A DNA stretch of 64,000 bases. Origin: Micromonospora noduli. GTDB lineage: Bacteria; Actinomycetota; Actinomycetes; Mycobacteriales; Micromonosporaceae. A model generated the notes under the pieces. It did not search any database. It worked only from the letters and a program-made list of their open reading frames with translations, and was not told the origin of the DNA. Position 1 is the first letter of the stretch. Every line of letters starts with the position of its first letter. Location of the stretch: assembly GCF_003264365.1 (NCBI RefSeq), contig NZ_PYAK01000016.1:1-64000 (forward strand), read 5' to 3'. The translations under genes and the position numbers were made by a program. Positions 34,814 to 43,662 of this stretch are shown in pieces.

Positions 34814-36390
34814 CCCGCACCCGTAAGCCCGTCGGCCGTATCGCGTTCGTCGGGGCTGGCCCCGGTGACCCGGGCCTGCTGACCCGTCGGGCCCACGACG
34901 CCCTGGTCGACGCCGACCAGGTGATCTACGACCGGGGAGTCCCGGAGTCGTTGCTCACCGTCGTTCGCGCCGAGGCCAGGGACGATGCCGAGTTCACCCC
35001 GGCCGAGGGCGCGCCGGGGGACGTGGCGAAGGTGCTGATCTCCGCGGCCCGCTCCGGGCTCAACGCGGTGCACCTCGTCGCCGGCGACCCGTTCGGGCAC
35101 GACTCGGTGGTCAAGGAGGTGCAGGCGGTGGCCCGCACCGCCGCCCACTTCGAGGTGGTGCCGGGCGTCGGCCAGGCCGAGGGTGTGGCCACCTACGCCG
35201 GGGTCCCGCTGCCGGGTGTCCGTACGGCCGCCGACGTCGAGGACGTCAGCGCGCTGGACTTCGAGGCGTTGGCCACGGCTGTCGGCCGGGGTTCGCTCGC
35301 GCTCGCCGTGGACGCCGGTGACCTCGCCGCCGTCCGCGACGGGCTGCTCGCCGCCGGGGTCGACGGCACCACCGGCGTCGGGGTGACCGGCGACGGCACC
35401 GGCGAGACCCAGTACACGACCACGTCGACAGTGGACAGCTTCGTGGCCGCCGCGCTCGGCTTCACCGGCCGGGTGGTGCTCACCGTCGGTGTCGGCGTGG
35501 GGCAGCGCGACAAGCTGAGCTGGTGGGAGAACCGCCCGCTGTACGGCTGGAAGGTGCTCGTACCTCGCACCAAGGAGCAGGCCGGCGCGATGAGCGCCCG
35601 GCTGCGCGCGTACGGGGCGATCCCCTGCGAGGTGCCGACCATCGCGGTCGAGCCGCCGCGTACCCCGGCGCAGATGGAGCGGGCCGTCAAGGGCCTGGTC
35701 GACGGCCGGTACGCCTGGGTGATCTTCACGTCGGTGAACGCGGTCCGCGCGGTCTGGGAGAAGTTCGCCGAGCACGGCCTCGACGCCCGGCACTTCGGCG
35801 GCGTCAAGATCGCCTGCATCGGTGAGGCCACCGCGGACGCGGTCCGCGCGTTCGGCATCCAGCCGGAGCTGATCCCCGCCGGGGAGCAGTCCTCGGAGGG
35901 CCTGCTGGCCGAGTTCTCGCCGCACGACGAGATCCTCGACCCGGTGGGCCGGGTGCTGCTGCCGCGCGCCGACATCGCCACCGAGACGCTCGCCGCCGGG
36001 CTCACCGAGCGCGGCTGGGAGGTCGACGACGTGACCGCGTACCGGACGGTGCGGGCCGCTCCGCCGCCCGCCGAGATCCGCGACGCGATCAAGTCGGGCG
36101 GGTTCGACGCGGTGCTCTTCACCTCGTCCTCCACCGTGCGCAACCTGGTCGGCATCGCCGGGAAGCCGCACGCCCGGACGGTTGTTGCCGTCATTGGGCC
36201 CAAGACGGCGGAGACCGCGACGGAGTTCGGCCTGCGCGTCGACGTCCAGCCGCCGCACGCCTCGGTGCCCGACCTGGTGGAGGCGCTCGCCGCCTACGCC
36301 GTCGAGCTGCGGGAGAAGCTGGCCGCCATGCCGGCAAAGCAGCGCCGTGGCTCGAAGGTGCAGGGCCCGACCGCTCTGCGCTTCCGGTAG
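34810..36390 (+). CDS. hemD: Uroporphyrinogen-III synthase fused to a SUMT-like domain
   Basis: 526 residues. The N-terminal 250 resemble uroporphyrinogen-III methyltransferase ([18 protein letters not shown]); residues about 255-505 are uroporphyrinogen-III synthase ([44 protein letters not shown]). The SUMT part looks degenerate: the usual RLKGGDPF-FGRGGEE is replaced by [17 protein letters not shown] and PGVTSA by PGVGQAEG, so methylation of uroporphyrinogen is doubtful. From memory the mycobacterial HemD has the same layout and the same changes. Ring closure to uroporphyrinogen III is the secure function. Confidence 0.93.
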   Translation: MTRTRKPVGRIAFVGAGPGDPGLLTRRAHDALVDADQVIYDRGVPESLLTVVRAEARDDAEFTPAEGAPGDVAKVLISAARSGLNAVHLVAGDPFGHDSVVKEVQAVARTAAHFEVVPGVGQAEGVATYAGVPLPGVRTAADVEDVSALDFEALATAVGRGSLALAVDAGDLAAVRDGLLAAGVDGTTGVGVTGDGTGETQYTTTSTVDSFVAAALGFTGRVVLTVGVGVGQRDKLSWWENRPLYGWKVLVPRTKEQAGAMSARLRAYGAIPCEVPTIAVEPPRTPAQMERAVKGLVDGRYAWVIFTSVNAVRAVWEKFAEHGLDARHFGGVKIACIGEATADAVRAFGIQPELIPAGEQSSEGLLAEFSPHDEILDPVGRVLLPRADIATETLAAGLTERGWEVDDVTAYRTVRAAPPPAEIRDAIKSGGFDAVLFTSSSTVRNLVGIAGKPHARTVVAVIGPKTAETATEFGLRVDVQPPHASVPDLVEALAAYAVELREKLAAMPAKQRRGSKVQGPTALRFR

Positions 36391-36410
36391 TCGTTCGAGG
36401 AGGGCCTGCC

Positions 36411-37394
36411 ATGTCGTACCCCGAGATCCGGCCCCGCCGGCTGCGCCGCAACCCGGCGGTCCGCCGGCTGGTGTCCGAGACCCGGGTCGACCCGGCCGAG
36501 CTGGTCGTGCCGATGTTCGTCAAGGAGGGGCTGACCGAGCCCCGCGCCATCGGGTCGCTCCCGGGGGTGCTCCAGCACTCCCGGGACTCGCTGCGCAAGG
36601 CGGCGGCCGAGGCGGTCCAGGCCGGTGTCGGTGGGATCATGCTCTTCGGCGTGCCGGAGCAGCGGGACCCGACCGCCTCCGGCGGCATCGACCCGAACGG
36701 CATCCTCAACGTCGCCATCCGCGACGTGGTGGCCGAGGTGGGCGACGCCACTGTGGTGATGAGCGACCTGTGCCTCGACGAGTTCACCTCGCACGGGCAC
36801 TGTGGGCTGCTCACCCCCGACGGTGAGGTCGACAACGACTCCACCCTGGCCGCGTACGCCGAGATGGCGGTGGCCCAGGCCGCCGCCGGGGTCGGCATGG
36901 TCGGGCCGTCCGGGATGATGGACGGCCAGGTCGGCGTGGTACGCCGGGCCCTCGACGCTGCCGGCTACCAGGACGTCTCCGTGCTGGCGTACGCAGTGAA
37001 GTACGCCTCCGCCTTCTACGGCCCGTTCCGGGAGGCGGTGGAGTCGGCGCTGGAGGGCGACCGGCGCACCTACCAGCAGGACCCGGCCAATCTGCGTGAG
37101 TCGCTGCGCGAGGTCGCGTTGGACGTCGCCGAGGGCGCCGATCTGGTGATGGTCAAGCCGGCGCTGCCCTACCTCGACGTGGTGTCGGCGGTGCGGGCCG
37201 CGGTCGACGTCCCGGTCGCCGCCTACCAGGTCTCCGGGGAGTACGCGATGGTCGAGGCGGCCGCCGCGAACGGCTGGATCGACCGCGAGCGGGTGATGCT
37301 GGAGACGCTCACCTCGATCAAGCGGGCCGGTGCGCAGGTCATCCTCACCTACTGGGCCGTCGAGGCCGCCAACCTGCTCCGTCAGCGCTACTGA
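36411..37394 (+). CDS. hemB: Delta-aminolevulinic acid dehydratase (porphobilinogen synthase)
   Basis: Condenses two 5-aminolevulinates to porphobilinogen. 327 residues. Schiff-base lysines are Lys197 ([12 protein letters not shown]) and Lys249 ([11 protein letters not shown]). The metal-site segment [14 protein letters not shown] has Cys121 and Cys131 but Asp where the three-Cys zinc enzymes have a third cysteine, so Mg2+ dependence of the actinobacterial type is likely. GAGGAGGG precedes the ATG by 6 bases. It is the last gene of the rex-hem operon, ended by the hairpin at 37427-37498. Confidence 0.96.
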   Translation: MSYPEIRPRRLRRNPAVRRLVSETRVDPAELVVPMFVKEGLTEPRAIGSLPGVLQHSRDSLRKAAAEAVQAGVGGIMLFGVPEQRDPTASGGIDPNGILNVAIRDVVAEVGDATVVMSDLCLDEFTSHGHCGLLTPDGEVDNDSTLAAYAEMAVAQAAAGVGMVGPSGMMDGQVGVVRRALDAAGYQDVSVLAYAVKYASAFYGPFREAVESALEGDRRTYQQDPANLRESLREVALDVAEGADLVMVKPALPYLDVVSAVRAAVDVPVAAYQVSGEYAMVEAAAANGWIDRERVMLETLTSIKRAGAQVILTYWAVEAANLLRQRY

Positions 37395-37426
37395 GCGGCC
37401 CCACCCGCACGCGGGCCCGACGATTC

Positions 37427-37498
37427 GATCGCGCTGAAACAAGGAAATAGTGGCCTCGTCCTCAGGGGAGGCCACTATTTCCAGGATCGAGCGCGATC
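37427..37498. terminator. Nested hairpin after hemB, repeat element copy 1
   Basis: A perfect 15-bp stem (37443-37457 with 37468-37482) carrying TAGTGGCCTC/GAGGCCACTA, enclosed by an outer 9-bp stem GATCGCGCT/AGCGCGATC (37427-37435 with 37490-37498). It sits between the convergent hemB and CU044_5270-type genes and is related to the element at 39126-39181. Confidence 0.85.
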
Positions 37499-37516
37499 AT
37501 CGCCGGGCCCTGACGA

Positions 37517-38446
37517 TCAGGGCAGTTGCCCCGGGCGGTCGACGACCGCCATCTGGGTGATGGCAGTGCTCGTGTACGGCGACTCCTTGCCATCCCGCAC
37601 GATAAGACGGCGGGTGCCGAGGTAGGCGTGGGTCTCCCGGTCGAAGATCAGGTCGATGTGTGCACCGAACACGCCCGGCGTCCGCAGTGCCACCCCCCGC
37701 CGGCCGGCCGCGTCCCGAATTTCGCCGGGCAACACTGTGGCCCCGGGCACCTGGGCCATGGCCTGGAACAGTGCACCGAGCGACTGCGGCGGCACGTACC
37801 CCTCAAGCATCCACATTCCGTCGCCGAAGATCGTCGCAGGGTCGTTGCGGATGGCCTCCAGGTCCGCACCGGCGGGCAGATCCACTGGGATCGGGTGATC
37901 CCGCAGGTACTGCGCCATCTGCTCCGGCTCGGTGGGCAGGCCCTGGAAGTAGCCGGGCGGCGGCGCCAGGTGCGAGACGTTGTCGGTCCGCCACTCGTCG
38001 GGGCGGCTCTCCAGCCTCCGCCGCTGCTGCCAGGTGGGGTCGTCGCCGACCGGCACCCAGCGCTGGAGCCGCTCCTGGGTGTACGGGCCGGCATCCGGCC
38101 GATCCCGCGAGGTGAGTCGCAGTTCGATGAAGAGGAACTGGCCGGGGCGGGCCACCAGGTCGGGCTGCTGCCGGGCCGTATCCGCGGCCTCGGTCAGGAT
38201 CTCGGCCGCGCTCGCCGTCGGTGGCGCGTCGTCCACCGTCTGCACCACCAACCCGCCGATGGTCAGCAGGGCGGCCAGCCCACCGACCCCGGCCAGGCGC
38301 CAGCCCGGCGTCCGCCACCGTGGGCCTCGGCGGGCTGCACGAACGGGAGGCGCGGTCGGCGCCGGGTCGGAGGTCTGGTTCGTGACGTGGTCCCGCAACT
38401 CGCCGAGGAGTCGTTCCTCGAAGTTGCCCAGTGGGGTGTGGGTCAT
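37517..38446 (-). CDS. CU044_5270 family membrane protein, partner of an ECF sigma factor
   Basis: 309 residues: a cytoplasmic N terminus (about 1-50), one TM segment (LAGVGGLAALLTIGGLVV) and an external domain of about 230 residues with a conserved hydrophobic end (HIDLIFDRETHAYLGTRRLI). I recognise it as the actinobacterial CU044_5270 family, which usually follows ECF sigma genes and is thought to act as anti-sigma or sensor; biochemical proof is lacking. The ATG at 38446 lies 9 bases after GGAGGG, whereas the in-frame ATG at 38455 abuts it. It is in an operon with the sigma gene 17 bases upstream. Confidence 0.87.
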   Translation of the reverse strand: MTHTPLGNFEERLLGELRDHVTNQTSDPAPTAPPVRAARRGPRWRTPGWRLAGVGGLAALLTIGGLVVQTVDDAPPTASAAEILTEAADTARQQPDLVARPGQFLFIELRLTSRDRPDAGPYTQERLQRWVPVGDDPTWQQRRRLESRPDEWRTDNVSHLAPPPGYFQGLPTEPEQMAQYLRDHPIPVDLPAGADLEAIRNDPATIFGDGMWMLEGYVPPQSLGALFQAMAQVPGATVLPGEIRDAAGRRGVALRTPGVFGAHIDLIFDRETHAYLGTRRLIVRDGKESPYTSTAITQMAVVDRPGQLP

Positions 38447-38463
38447 GGTGATCATCCCTCCGA

Positions 38464-39033
38464 TCAGACGAGTGCGGATTCGGACTGTGCGAGCGCGAGG
38501 CGTACCGCGCGGCGTGCCCGGTGCACGCGGACCCGGGCTGCGACCGGGGAGATGCCGAGCGCGTCGGCGGCGTCCGCCACGGACAGGCCGTCGACGGCGA
38601 CGAGTTCCAACAGGGTGCGGGTGCGCTCCGGTAGGCCGCGCAGCGCCTGGTAGGTGCGGCGGGCCAGCGCCTCGGCGTCGATGCGTTCCTCGATCCGGGC
38701 GATGTCGTCGGCATCGAGCAGCCGTCGTCCCGCTATGCGACCGCTGGCCCGCAGGAGTCGGGTCGCGCGCCGATGTTCGGCCGCGATGACGTTGCGAGCC
38801 ACGCCGAAGAGCCAGCCCAACTCGCTGCCCCGCTCCGGCCGGTAACTGGCCGCACTGTCAATCACCGCGAGGAACACCTCGGCCGTGAGATCGGCGGCAG
38901 TGTGGGGGTCGTCAACACGACGGGCGACGAACCGGCTGATCGTCTCGACGTGCCGCCGGTAGAACCGCTCGAACGCCTCGGGGTCCGCGCCGATGGCCGC
39001 CAGGCCGTCCCCGCCTGGTCTCGGGATAGTCAC
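38464..39033 (-). CDS. ECF RNA polymerase sigma factor
   Basis: 189 residues: region 2 (FERFYRRHVETISRFVARRV, DLTAEVFLAVID, GWLFGVARNVIAAEHRR) and region 4 (LRGLPERTRTLLELVAVDGL, ADALGISPVAARVRVHRAR). It is a short ECF without extensions. The GTG start is preceded by AGGACGGCC; the same 9 bases occur again 15 bases further upstream (minus-strand repeats at 39043-39035 and 39058-39050), possibly part of its own promoter or operator. Its regulator is likely the TM protein at 37517-38446. Confidence 0.92.
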   Translation of the reverse strand: MTIPRPGGDGLAAIGADPEAFERFYRRHVETISRFVARRVDDPHTAADLTAEVFLAVIDSAASYRPERGSELGWLFGVARNVIAAEHRRATRLLRASGRIAGRRLLDADDIARIEERIDAEALARRTYQALRGLPERTRTLLELVAVDGLSVADAADALGISPVAARVRVHRARRAVRLALAQSESALV

Positions 39034-39125
39034 AGGCCGTCCTCTCGTTGGCCGTCCTTACACCCCTTCATTGGCTCGGCGGCGGCACTGTGTTACGTCC
39101 CAGGGCAAGGTCATGCCGAAACGCG

Positions 39126-39181
39126 GATGTAGTGGCCTCCTGGTCCGCGGAGGCCACTACATCCTGGATCGAGCGCGATCA
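39126..39181. terminator. Hairpin downstream of the nuclease gene, repeat element copy 2
   Basis: A perfect 14-bp stem (39126-39139 with 39150-39163) again carrying TAGTGGCCTC/GAGGCCACTA, followed by GGATCGAGCGCGATCA as in copy 1. The last part can fold by itself (GATCG-AGCG-CGATC). It lies 22 bases beyond the stop of the nuclease gene. Confidence 0.8.
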
Positions 39182-39202
39182 CGCGCGGCTGAGCGGAAAC
39201 CC

Positions 39203-42200
39203 TCAGTCGTCGTTGGTGATCGTTCCGGTCGCGAGTGGATCAGCCAGCCGCAGGCCGGGCACGCCGGCCACCAGCAGCGTCAACTTCTCGTCCGCCTCCC
39301 GCTTGCGGTCACCGCGCACCGACACCGGGAACGCCACCGACGTCTGCCCGGCGGCCAACACCTTGCAGCCGGCGTACGGGTCGAAGTCCGAGCCCGCCTG
39401 CGCCGTGAGGCCGACGGTGGCGGCGCAGAGCAGCACCGACTGGGACAGCGGCCGGGACACGGTGGCGGTGAAGGTGAGCTGCCGGGTGCCCTGGTTGCCC
39501 TCGGCCACCGCCGTGTCGGCCACTGTCAACGACGCTCGGGACCGGAACCGGGCCACCTGCGGGTCGTGGTCACTGGAACCGCGCGACCCGTCACCGGCGA
39601 ACTCCGCCGGCCAGTCGGCGTTGATGTGCGCTGCCCGCACCTGCACCAGGTCGCCGTAGAACGCGTCGTTGACGAACAGGTGGTCGAGTGTCTGCGCCTG
39701 CCCCTCGAAGCTGTACGAGTAGGCCGAGGCCGGCACGTCCGCGACGAGGTTGTCCCACAGGTTGTGCAGGCCCGCCTCGTAGAGCGGGGCGAGCTGGTCC
39801 GACGGCGTGGGCTGCTCGCCGGTGGCGATGGGATCGTCCGGGCGGGGGAACACGTTCAGGTCCCCGCCGTAGACCACCCGGGCGGTCTGGTCGGCCGCCT
39901 CGATCGCGGTCACGATCGCCGCGCCGTAACGCGCCTGCTCCCGCCGCTGCCCGACCCGGCTGTCCGGGCCGGAGGAGTAGTGGTTGCTGAGCGCGTACAG
40001 GGTGAACCGCTCGGTCGAGCCGGGCGCCGCGGCCACGCTGAACTTGCCCAACTGCGGGGCACGGGTGAAGACGTTGCTCCCGTCCCGACCGGTCGAGGTG
40101 TCCACATCCGCCGGCAACACCGCGTTGAGGGCCTTCGGGTTCTGCACGTCGGCGTTGGCCGGCAACCCCGCAGCCCGGTACTGAACGGTCGGTGCCGACC
40201 CCAGCAGGGGGTCCGCCGCCGTCGCGGCCGCCAGCGACACCCGGTCCGTGCGGTACAGGAAGGCCGCTGTGATACCGCGGGCGTCCGCGCCGGTCCGGTC
40301 ATAGGCGGCGGCGTACGTGGGCCCACCGGCCGCCGCGACCGTCAGCGCCAACTCCTGGATGCTGTCCGGAGCACCATCGGCGTTGTTGGTGTCGCCGCAG
40401 CTCAGCGCCGCACCGGAGACCGTGCAGATGTCCTGGTCCTCGGCCTCCTGCACCAGGATCAGGTCCGGTGCGTGCAGGTCGGTGACGATCTGGTCGGCGA
40501 GCGCGGCCAGTTGCTCGCGGTACTCCGCCTCGCTGCCCGGGACGTAGTCGAACGGCGGGTCGACGCCCACGCAGCCGGCGTTACCGGCGAAGTCGCAGCC
40601 GTCGAACGGGTCGTCGCGGTAGTCGTACAGGTTCTCCACGTTGTAGGTGGCCACGGCCACCTCCTGCGACCGGTCGGCCGGCTTGGGCGGGTTGTTCTTC
40701 GACGGGTCGGCCCCGGCGGCGAACTCCGCCCGCTCGACCTGGACGCCGTACTTCTCGAACGAGTAGTAGACCCCGCCCACCGCGTCCGCCCGCAGCGTGT
40801 CGAAAGTGTGCGCCGGCGGGAGCAGCGCGGCGCTGTCCCCGGCGGTGGCCTTCACGCCCATGCTGCCGAGCAGCGTCCGCTGGCCGTTGCCGTCGTCGAA
40901 GCGGCGGGTCGGGTCGTTGTCCAGTGGGTGCGAATCACGGAAGACCCGCCGGGAGTACGCGTCGGCGCGGTCCAGCAGCGGGTCGTCGCGGTCGACCACC
41001 CACAGCTCCGCGTCGGCAGTGGAGGAGAAGACGTCCCGGCCGCTCACCGCGCCGCTGCCCGCGCGTACCCGGATCCGGGAACCCTCGTGCCGCTCCCAGA
41101 AGCGCTGCGCGTCGGTCAGCACGGCCGGCGGCACCGCGTCGGCCACCGCGACCGCGCTGTCCACGACCAGCCCACCGCCGACCCGGCGGACCAGCGACGC
41201 GCCGGAGAGCTGGGTGAAGTTGTAGTACTCAGACACCCGGGCCCGCAGCACCACCTCGTCGCCGACCGTCGGCACGTAACCGCCGATCAGCGAGGTGAAC
41301 GTGCCCATGAACACGAAGATGCCGTCGGAGCTGGTCGGGTCGCCGTCGGTGTCACCAACGCGGCTCTGCAGGAAGAAGCCGTGCTGCTCCGCCCCGGCCG
41401 AGGTGCGGGCCAGGGTCAACTGGGTGATCACGCCGCGTACGTCGTACAGCGTGCTGCTCGTGCCGTTGCCGCTCGCCGGTGCGAGCGGTGACCGGTCGCT
41501 CGGACCGGACTCGGTGTCGGTGGTCGGACCCTGCACCTCGCCGACGGTCAGCTCCCGGGTCACCTGCACGGCCAGCGCGCAGCTCGCGGTGCCACCGCCC
41601 GCGTCGGTCGCGGTGAGGGTGACTGTGTACGCCCCGGCGGCGAGGTCGGCGCTCACGCCGACCGTGGCGCGGGCGGTGCCGCCCACCCCGTCGGTGGGGG
41701 TGAACGCGGTACGGGTGATCGAGCCGGAGGTCGGGCTCGGGCTGATCGCGGTCACCGCCAGGTCGACGATCGTGTCGTCGGGGTCGGCGGCGGTCACCTC
41801 GCGGCTCGCGGCCGTGCCGGCGGCGGTGACCAGCGGCCCGCCACAGGTCAGCGTGGCCGGCACGTCGACCGGGCCACCGCCGTCCACGGTGTGCGCGCCC
41901 AGCCCGTCGAACGTGTCGACGGGGAAACCGGCCCACTGCGTGGCGGGGTCGAACGCGTCCGACGGGTCGGTGTCACCGGCGGCCACGTTCGGCAGTCGAC
42001 GCACTGTGTTGTCAGCGGTGCTGGTGACGCCGGCGCCCCACTCGGTGCCCGGGTCGACGCCCACCTGGCCGATCGAGTCGAGCACTGTGGTGCCCCGGCG
42101 CAGCACGATCGCGTCGTCACCGTTGAAGAGGCTCGCCCCGGTGGTCTGGTCGGCCTGGGCGAGGATGGCGGCCCCGGCCGAGGCGCTGGCGAACACGAAC

Positions 42201-42481
42201 GCGTCTCCGGCCGCCACGCTGCCGGTCAGGGCGATCGTGGTGGCCGTGGTGGAGCCGTTGAAGTAGAGCTGCAACTGGTAGCCACCGGCCGCCAGGTCGA
42301 CGGCGGCGCCCGTGCCGTTGAACAGCTCGATCGCCTTGTTGTTCGACGAACCCTCGACGTACTCCGAAATGAACAGGTCGGTGGGCGCGGCGCTGGCCGC
42401 GGTGGGTGCGACGCCGAGCGCCGTGACGGTCACGGCGGCGGTGGCGGTCGCGAGCGCGGCGATTGAGCGGCGCGGGCGCAT
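39203..42481 (-). CDS. Secreted ExeM/NucH-family endonuclease with lamin-tail domain
   Basis: 1092 residues. A Sec signal peptide (1-32, ending ASA-A) is followed by a lamin-tail domain (LFISEYVEGSSNNKAIELFN), a beta-sandwich region (about 210-320), an OB-like region (about 325-470) and an endonuclease/exonuclease/phosphatase domain with VATYNVENLYD, LVQEAED, YGGDLNVF and SSDHDPQ as catalytic and metal residues. A Calx-beta-like C-terminal domain ends at ATGTITNDD. It degrades extracellular DNA, probably for phosphate or nucleotide scavenging. GGAGG precedes the ATG. No sorting signal is seen, so it is probably released. Confidence 0.93.
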   Translation of the reverse strand: MRPRRSIAALATATAAVTVTALGVAPTAASAAPTDLFISEYVEGSSNNKAIELFNGTGAAVDLAAGGYQLQLYFNGSTTATTIALTGSVAAGDAFVFASASAGAAILAQADQTTGASLFNGDDAIVLRRGTTVLDSIGQVGVDPGTEWGAGVTSTADNTVRRLPNVAAGDTDPSDAFDPATQWAGFPVDTFDGLGAHTVDGGGPVDVPATLTCGGPLVTAAGTAASREVTAADPDDTIVDLAVTAISPSPTSGSITRTAFTPTDGVGGTARATVGVSADLAAGAYTVTLTATDAGGGTASCALAVQVTRELTVGEVQGPTTDTESGPSDRSPLAPASGNGTSSTLYDVRGVITQLTLARTSAGAEQHGFFLQSRVGDTDGDPTSSDGIFVFMGTFTSLIGGYVPTVGDEVVLRARVSEYYNFTQLSGASLVRRVGGGLVVDSAVAVADAVPPAVLTDAQRFWERHEGSRIRVRAGSGAVSGRDVFSSTADAELWVVDRDDPLLDRADAYSRRVFRDSHPLDNDPTRRFDDGNGQRTLLGSMGVKATAGDSAALLPPAHTFDTLRADAVGGVYYSFEKYGVQVERAEFAAGADPSKNNPPKPADRSQEVAVATYNVENLYDYRDDPFDGCDFAGNAGCVGVDPPFDYVPGSEAEYREQLAALADQIVTDLHAPDLILVQEAEDQDICTVSGAALSCGDTNNADGAPDSIQELALTVAAAGGPTYAAAYDRTGADARGITAAFLYRTDRVSLAAATAADPLLGSAPTVQYRAAGLPANADVQNPKALNAVLPADVDTSTGRDGSNVFTRAPQLGKFSVAAAPGSTERFTLYALSNHYSSGPDSRVGQRREQARYGAAIVTAIEAADQTARVVYGGDLNVFPRPDDPIATGEQPTPSDQLAPLYEAGLHNLWDNLVADVPASAYSYSFEGQAQTLDHLFVNDAFYGDLVQVRAAHINADWPAEFAGDGSRGSSDHDPQVARFRSRASLTVADTAVAEGNQGTRQLTFTATVSRPLSQSVLLCAATVGLTAQAGSDFDPYAGCKVLAAGQTSVAFPVSVRGDRKREADEKLTLLVAGVPGLRLADPLATGTITNDD

Positions 42482-42531
42482 AGGGCCTCCACGATGGGTG
42501 GATGGGGGTCAACGCACGTTAAGGTGCGCGA

Positions 42532-42561
42532 CTGTCCACCGTCCATCCCCTAATGGACAGT
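42532..42561. terminator. Hairpin between the GNAT and nuclease genes
   Basis: CTGTCCA (42532-42538) and TGGACAG (42555-42561) form an outer stem around GTCCAT...ATGGAC-type alternatives. It lies 13 bases past the GNAT stop on the minus strand and within the leader of the nuclease gene. There is no T-run in that direction. Confidence 0.45.
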
Positions 42562-42573
42562 TTCGTGAATTTC

Positions 42574-43590
42574 TCAGCGCGGCGGATCGAGGCGGTGCAC
42601 CAGCTCAGCGACGTCGACGCTGTATTCGCACCAGTCCCGGTCGGGGCGGTAGCCCAGCTCCGCGTTGACCTTCAACATCGCCTCGTTGGCCTGCGCGTTC
42701 CAGGTCTGCACCTCGATCAGCTCCGGCTCGGCGGAGCGCAACTCCAGCAGCATCCGGGCCTTGATCGCCCGATCGATGCCGTAACCCCGGTGATCCTGCG
42801 CGACGATCGTGTCGTACTGGTCGGCGCGGGTCGGGTGCTGCGCCGGCACCACCACCTCGGTCAGGCCGGCCACCTCGCCGCTCTGCTCGTGCCGGGCGAG
42901 CACGATGTACGGCTTCATGCCCCGCCGGTGCAGCGTGTCGAGGCTGTCCCGCAGCCGCTCCGGGTCGTAGGAGCTGGGGCGCAGCTCACCGTCGTCGACG
43001 TCGCGCACCTCGGCCTTGGCCCGCGCGTACGCCTCGATCAGGTCGTCCGGCGGCCCGCCCGGAAAGAACTGCAGCTGGTAGCCCGCGCTGATGCCGGTGG
43101 CCATCTCGGCAAGCTCGGCCCAGTCCACCGCGGTCAGGTCGAGCACGCTGCGCGTCTCCACGTACTCCCGGTTGAAGCCGAGCGACTCGTAGAACCCGAC
43201 CGCCGGCGTGTCGCCGACGACCTCGACCCCGATCGACCGGAAGCCCTCCTGATAGACCCGGCGTGCGGCGCGCAGCACCAGGTCACGGCCGAGGCCGGTG
43301 CGCCGGGCGGACGGGTGCACCAGCACCTCGAGCACGCCGATGTCACCCAGAAGGAGTACGTGCACCTGGCCGATCACCTCGCCCGTGTCGCCCGGGGCGG
43401 TCGGCTCGGCCTGGGCGATCCAGGAAATCCGCCGCTCGCCGGGCATCACCTCGGCGAGGTACTCCCGCAGCGAAGCCTCCCGCCAGGGCGGATCCTGCGG
43501 CAGATCGGCCGCCAGAACCGCGTTCAGCGTGGCCAACAGCGACGCGATCTCGGCGGACGACGCGGTCCTGGGGTCCCACTCGCGCACCAT
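42574..43590 (-). CDS. Tandem GNAT-domain acetyltransferase
   Basis: 338 residues with two GNAT folds. The first (about 1-165) contains the acetyl-CoA signature VLVHPSARRTGLGRDLV and the FYESLGF end. The second (about 175-335) has a weaker version, VAQDHRGYGIDRAIKARML. This two-domain arrangement is shared with mycothiol synthase-like and antibiotic acetyltransferase proteins, but the acceptor is unknown. The start may be the ATG at 43590 or the GTG at 43593. It is a separate unit between the nuclease and transglycosylase genes on the same strand. Confidence 0.88.
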   Translation of the reverse strand: MVREWDPRTASSAEIASLLATLNAVLAADLPQDPPWREASLREYLAEVMPGERRISWIAQAEPTAPGDTGEVIGQVHVLLLGDIGVLEVLVHPSARRTGLGRDLVLRAARRVYQEGFRSIGVEVVGDTPAVGFYESLGFNREYVETRSVLDLTAVDWAELAEMATGISAGYQLQFFPGGPPDDLIEAYARAKAEVRDVDDGELRPSSYDPERLRDSLDTLHRRGMKPYIVLARHEQSGEVAGLTEVVVPAQHPTRADQYDTIVAQDHRGYGIDRAIKARMLLELRSAEPELIEVQTWNAQANEAMLKVNAELGYRPDRDWCEYSVDVAELVHRLDPPR

Positions 43591-43662
43591 CACCCGTCTA
43601 GCTTGCCGCTAACAGAGGCCCGGGGGAAGTGTCCAGTTCTCCAACGTATCGAGACGATCACT

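Noticed and set aside
38993..41491. 832-codon open frame antisense to the secreted nuclease gene
   Set aside because: Composition is Val/Gly/Arg/His-rich without motifs, and it overlaps a gene with signal peptide and catalytic motifs. High-GC antisense artefact.
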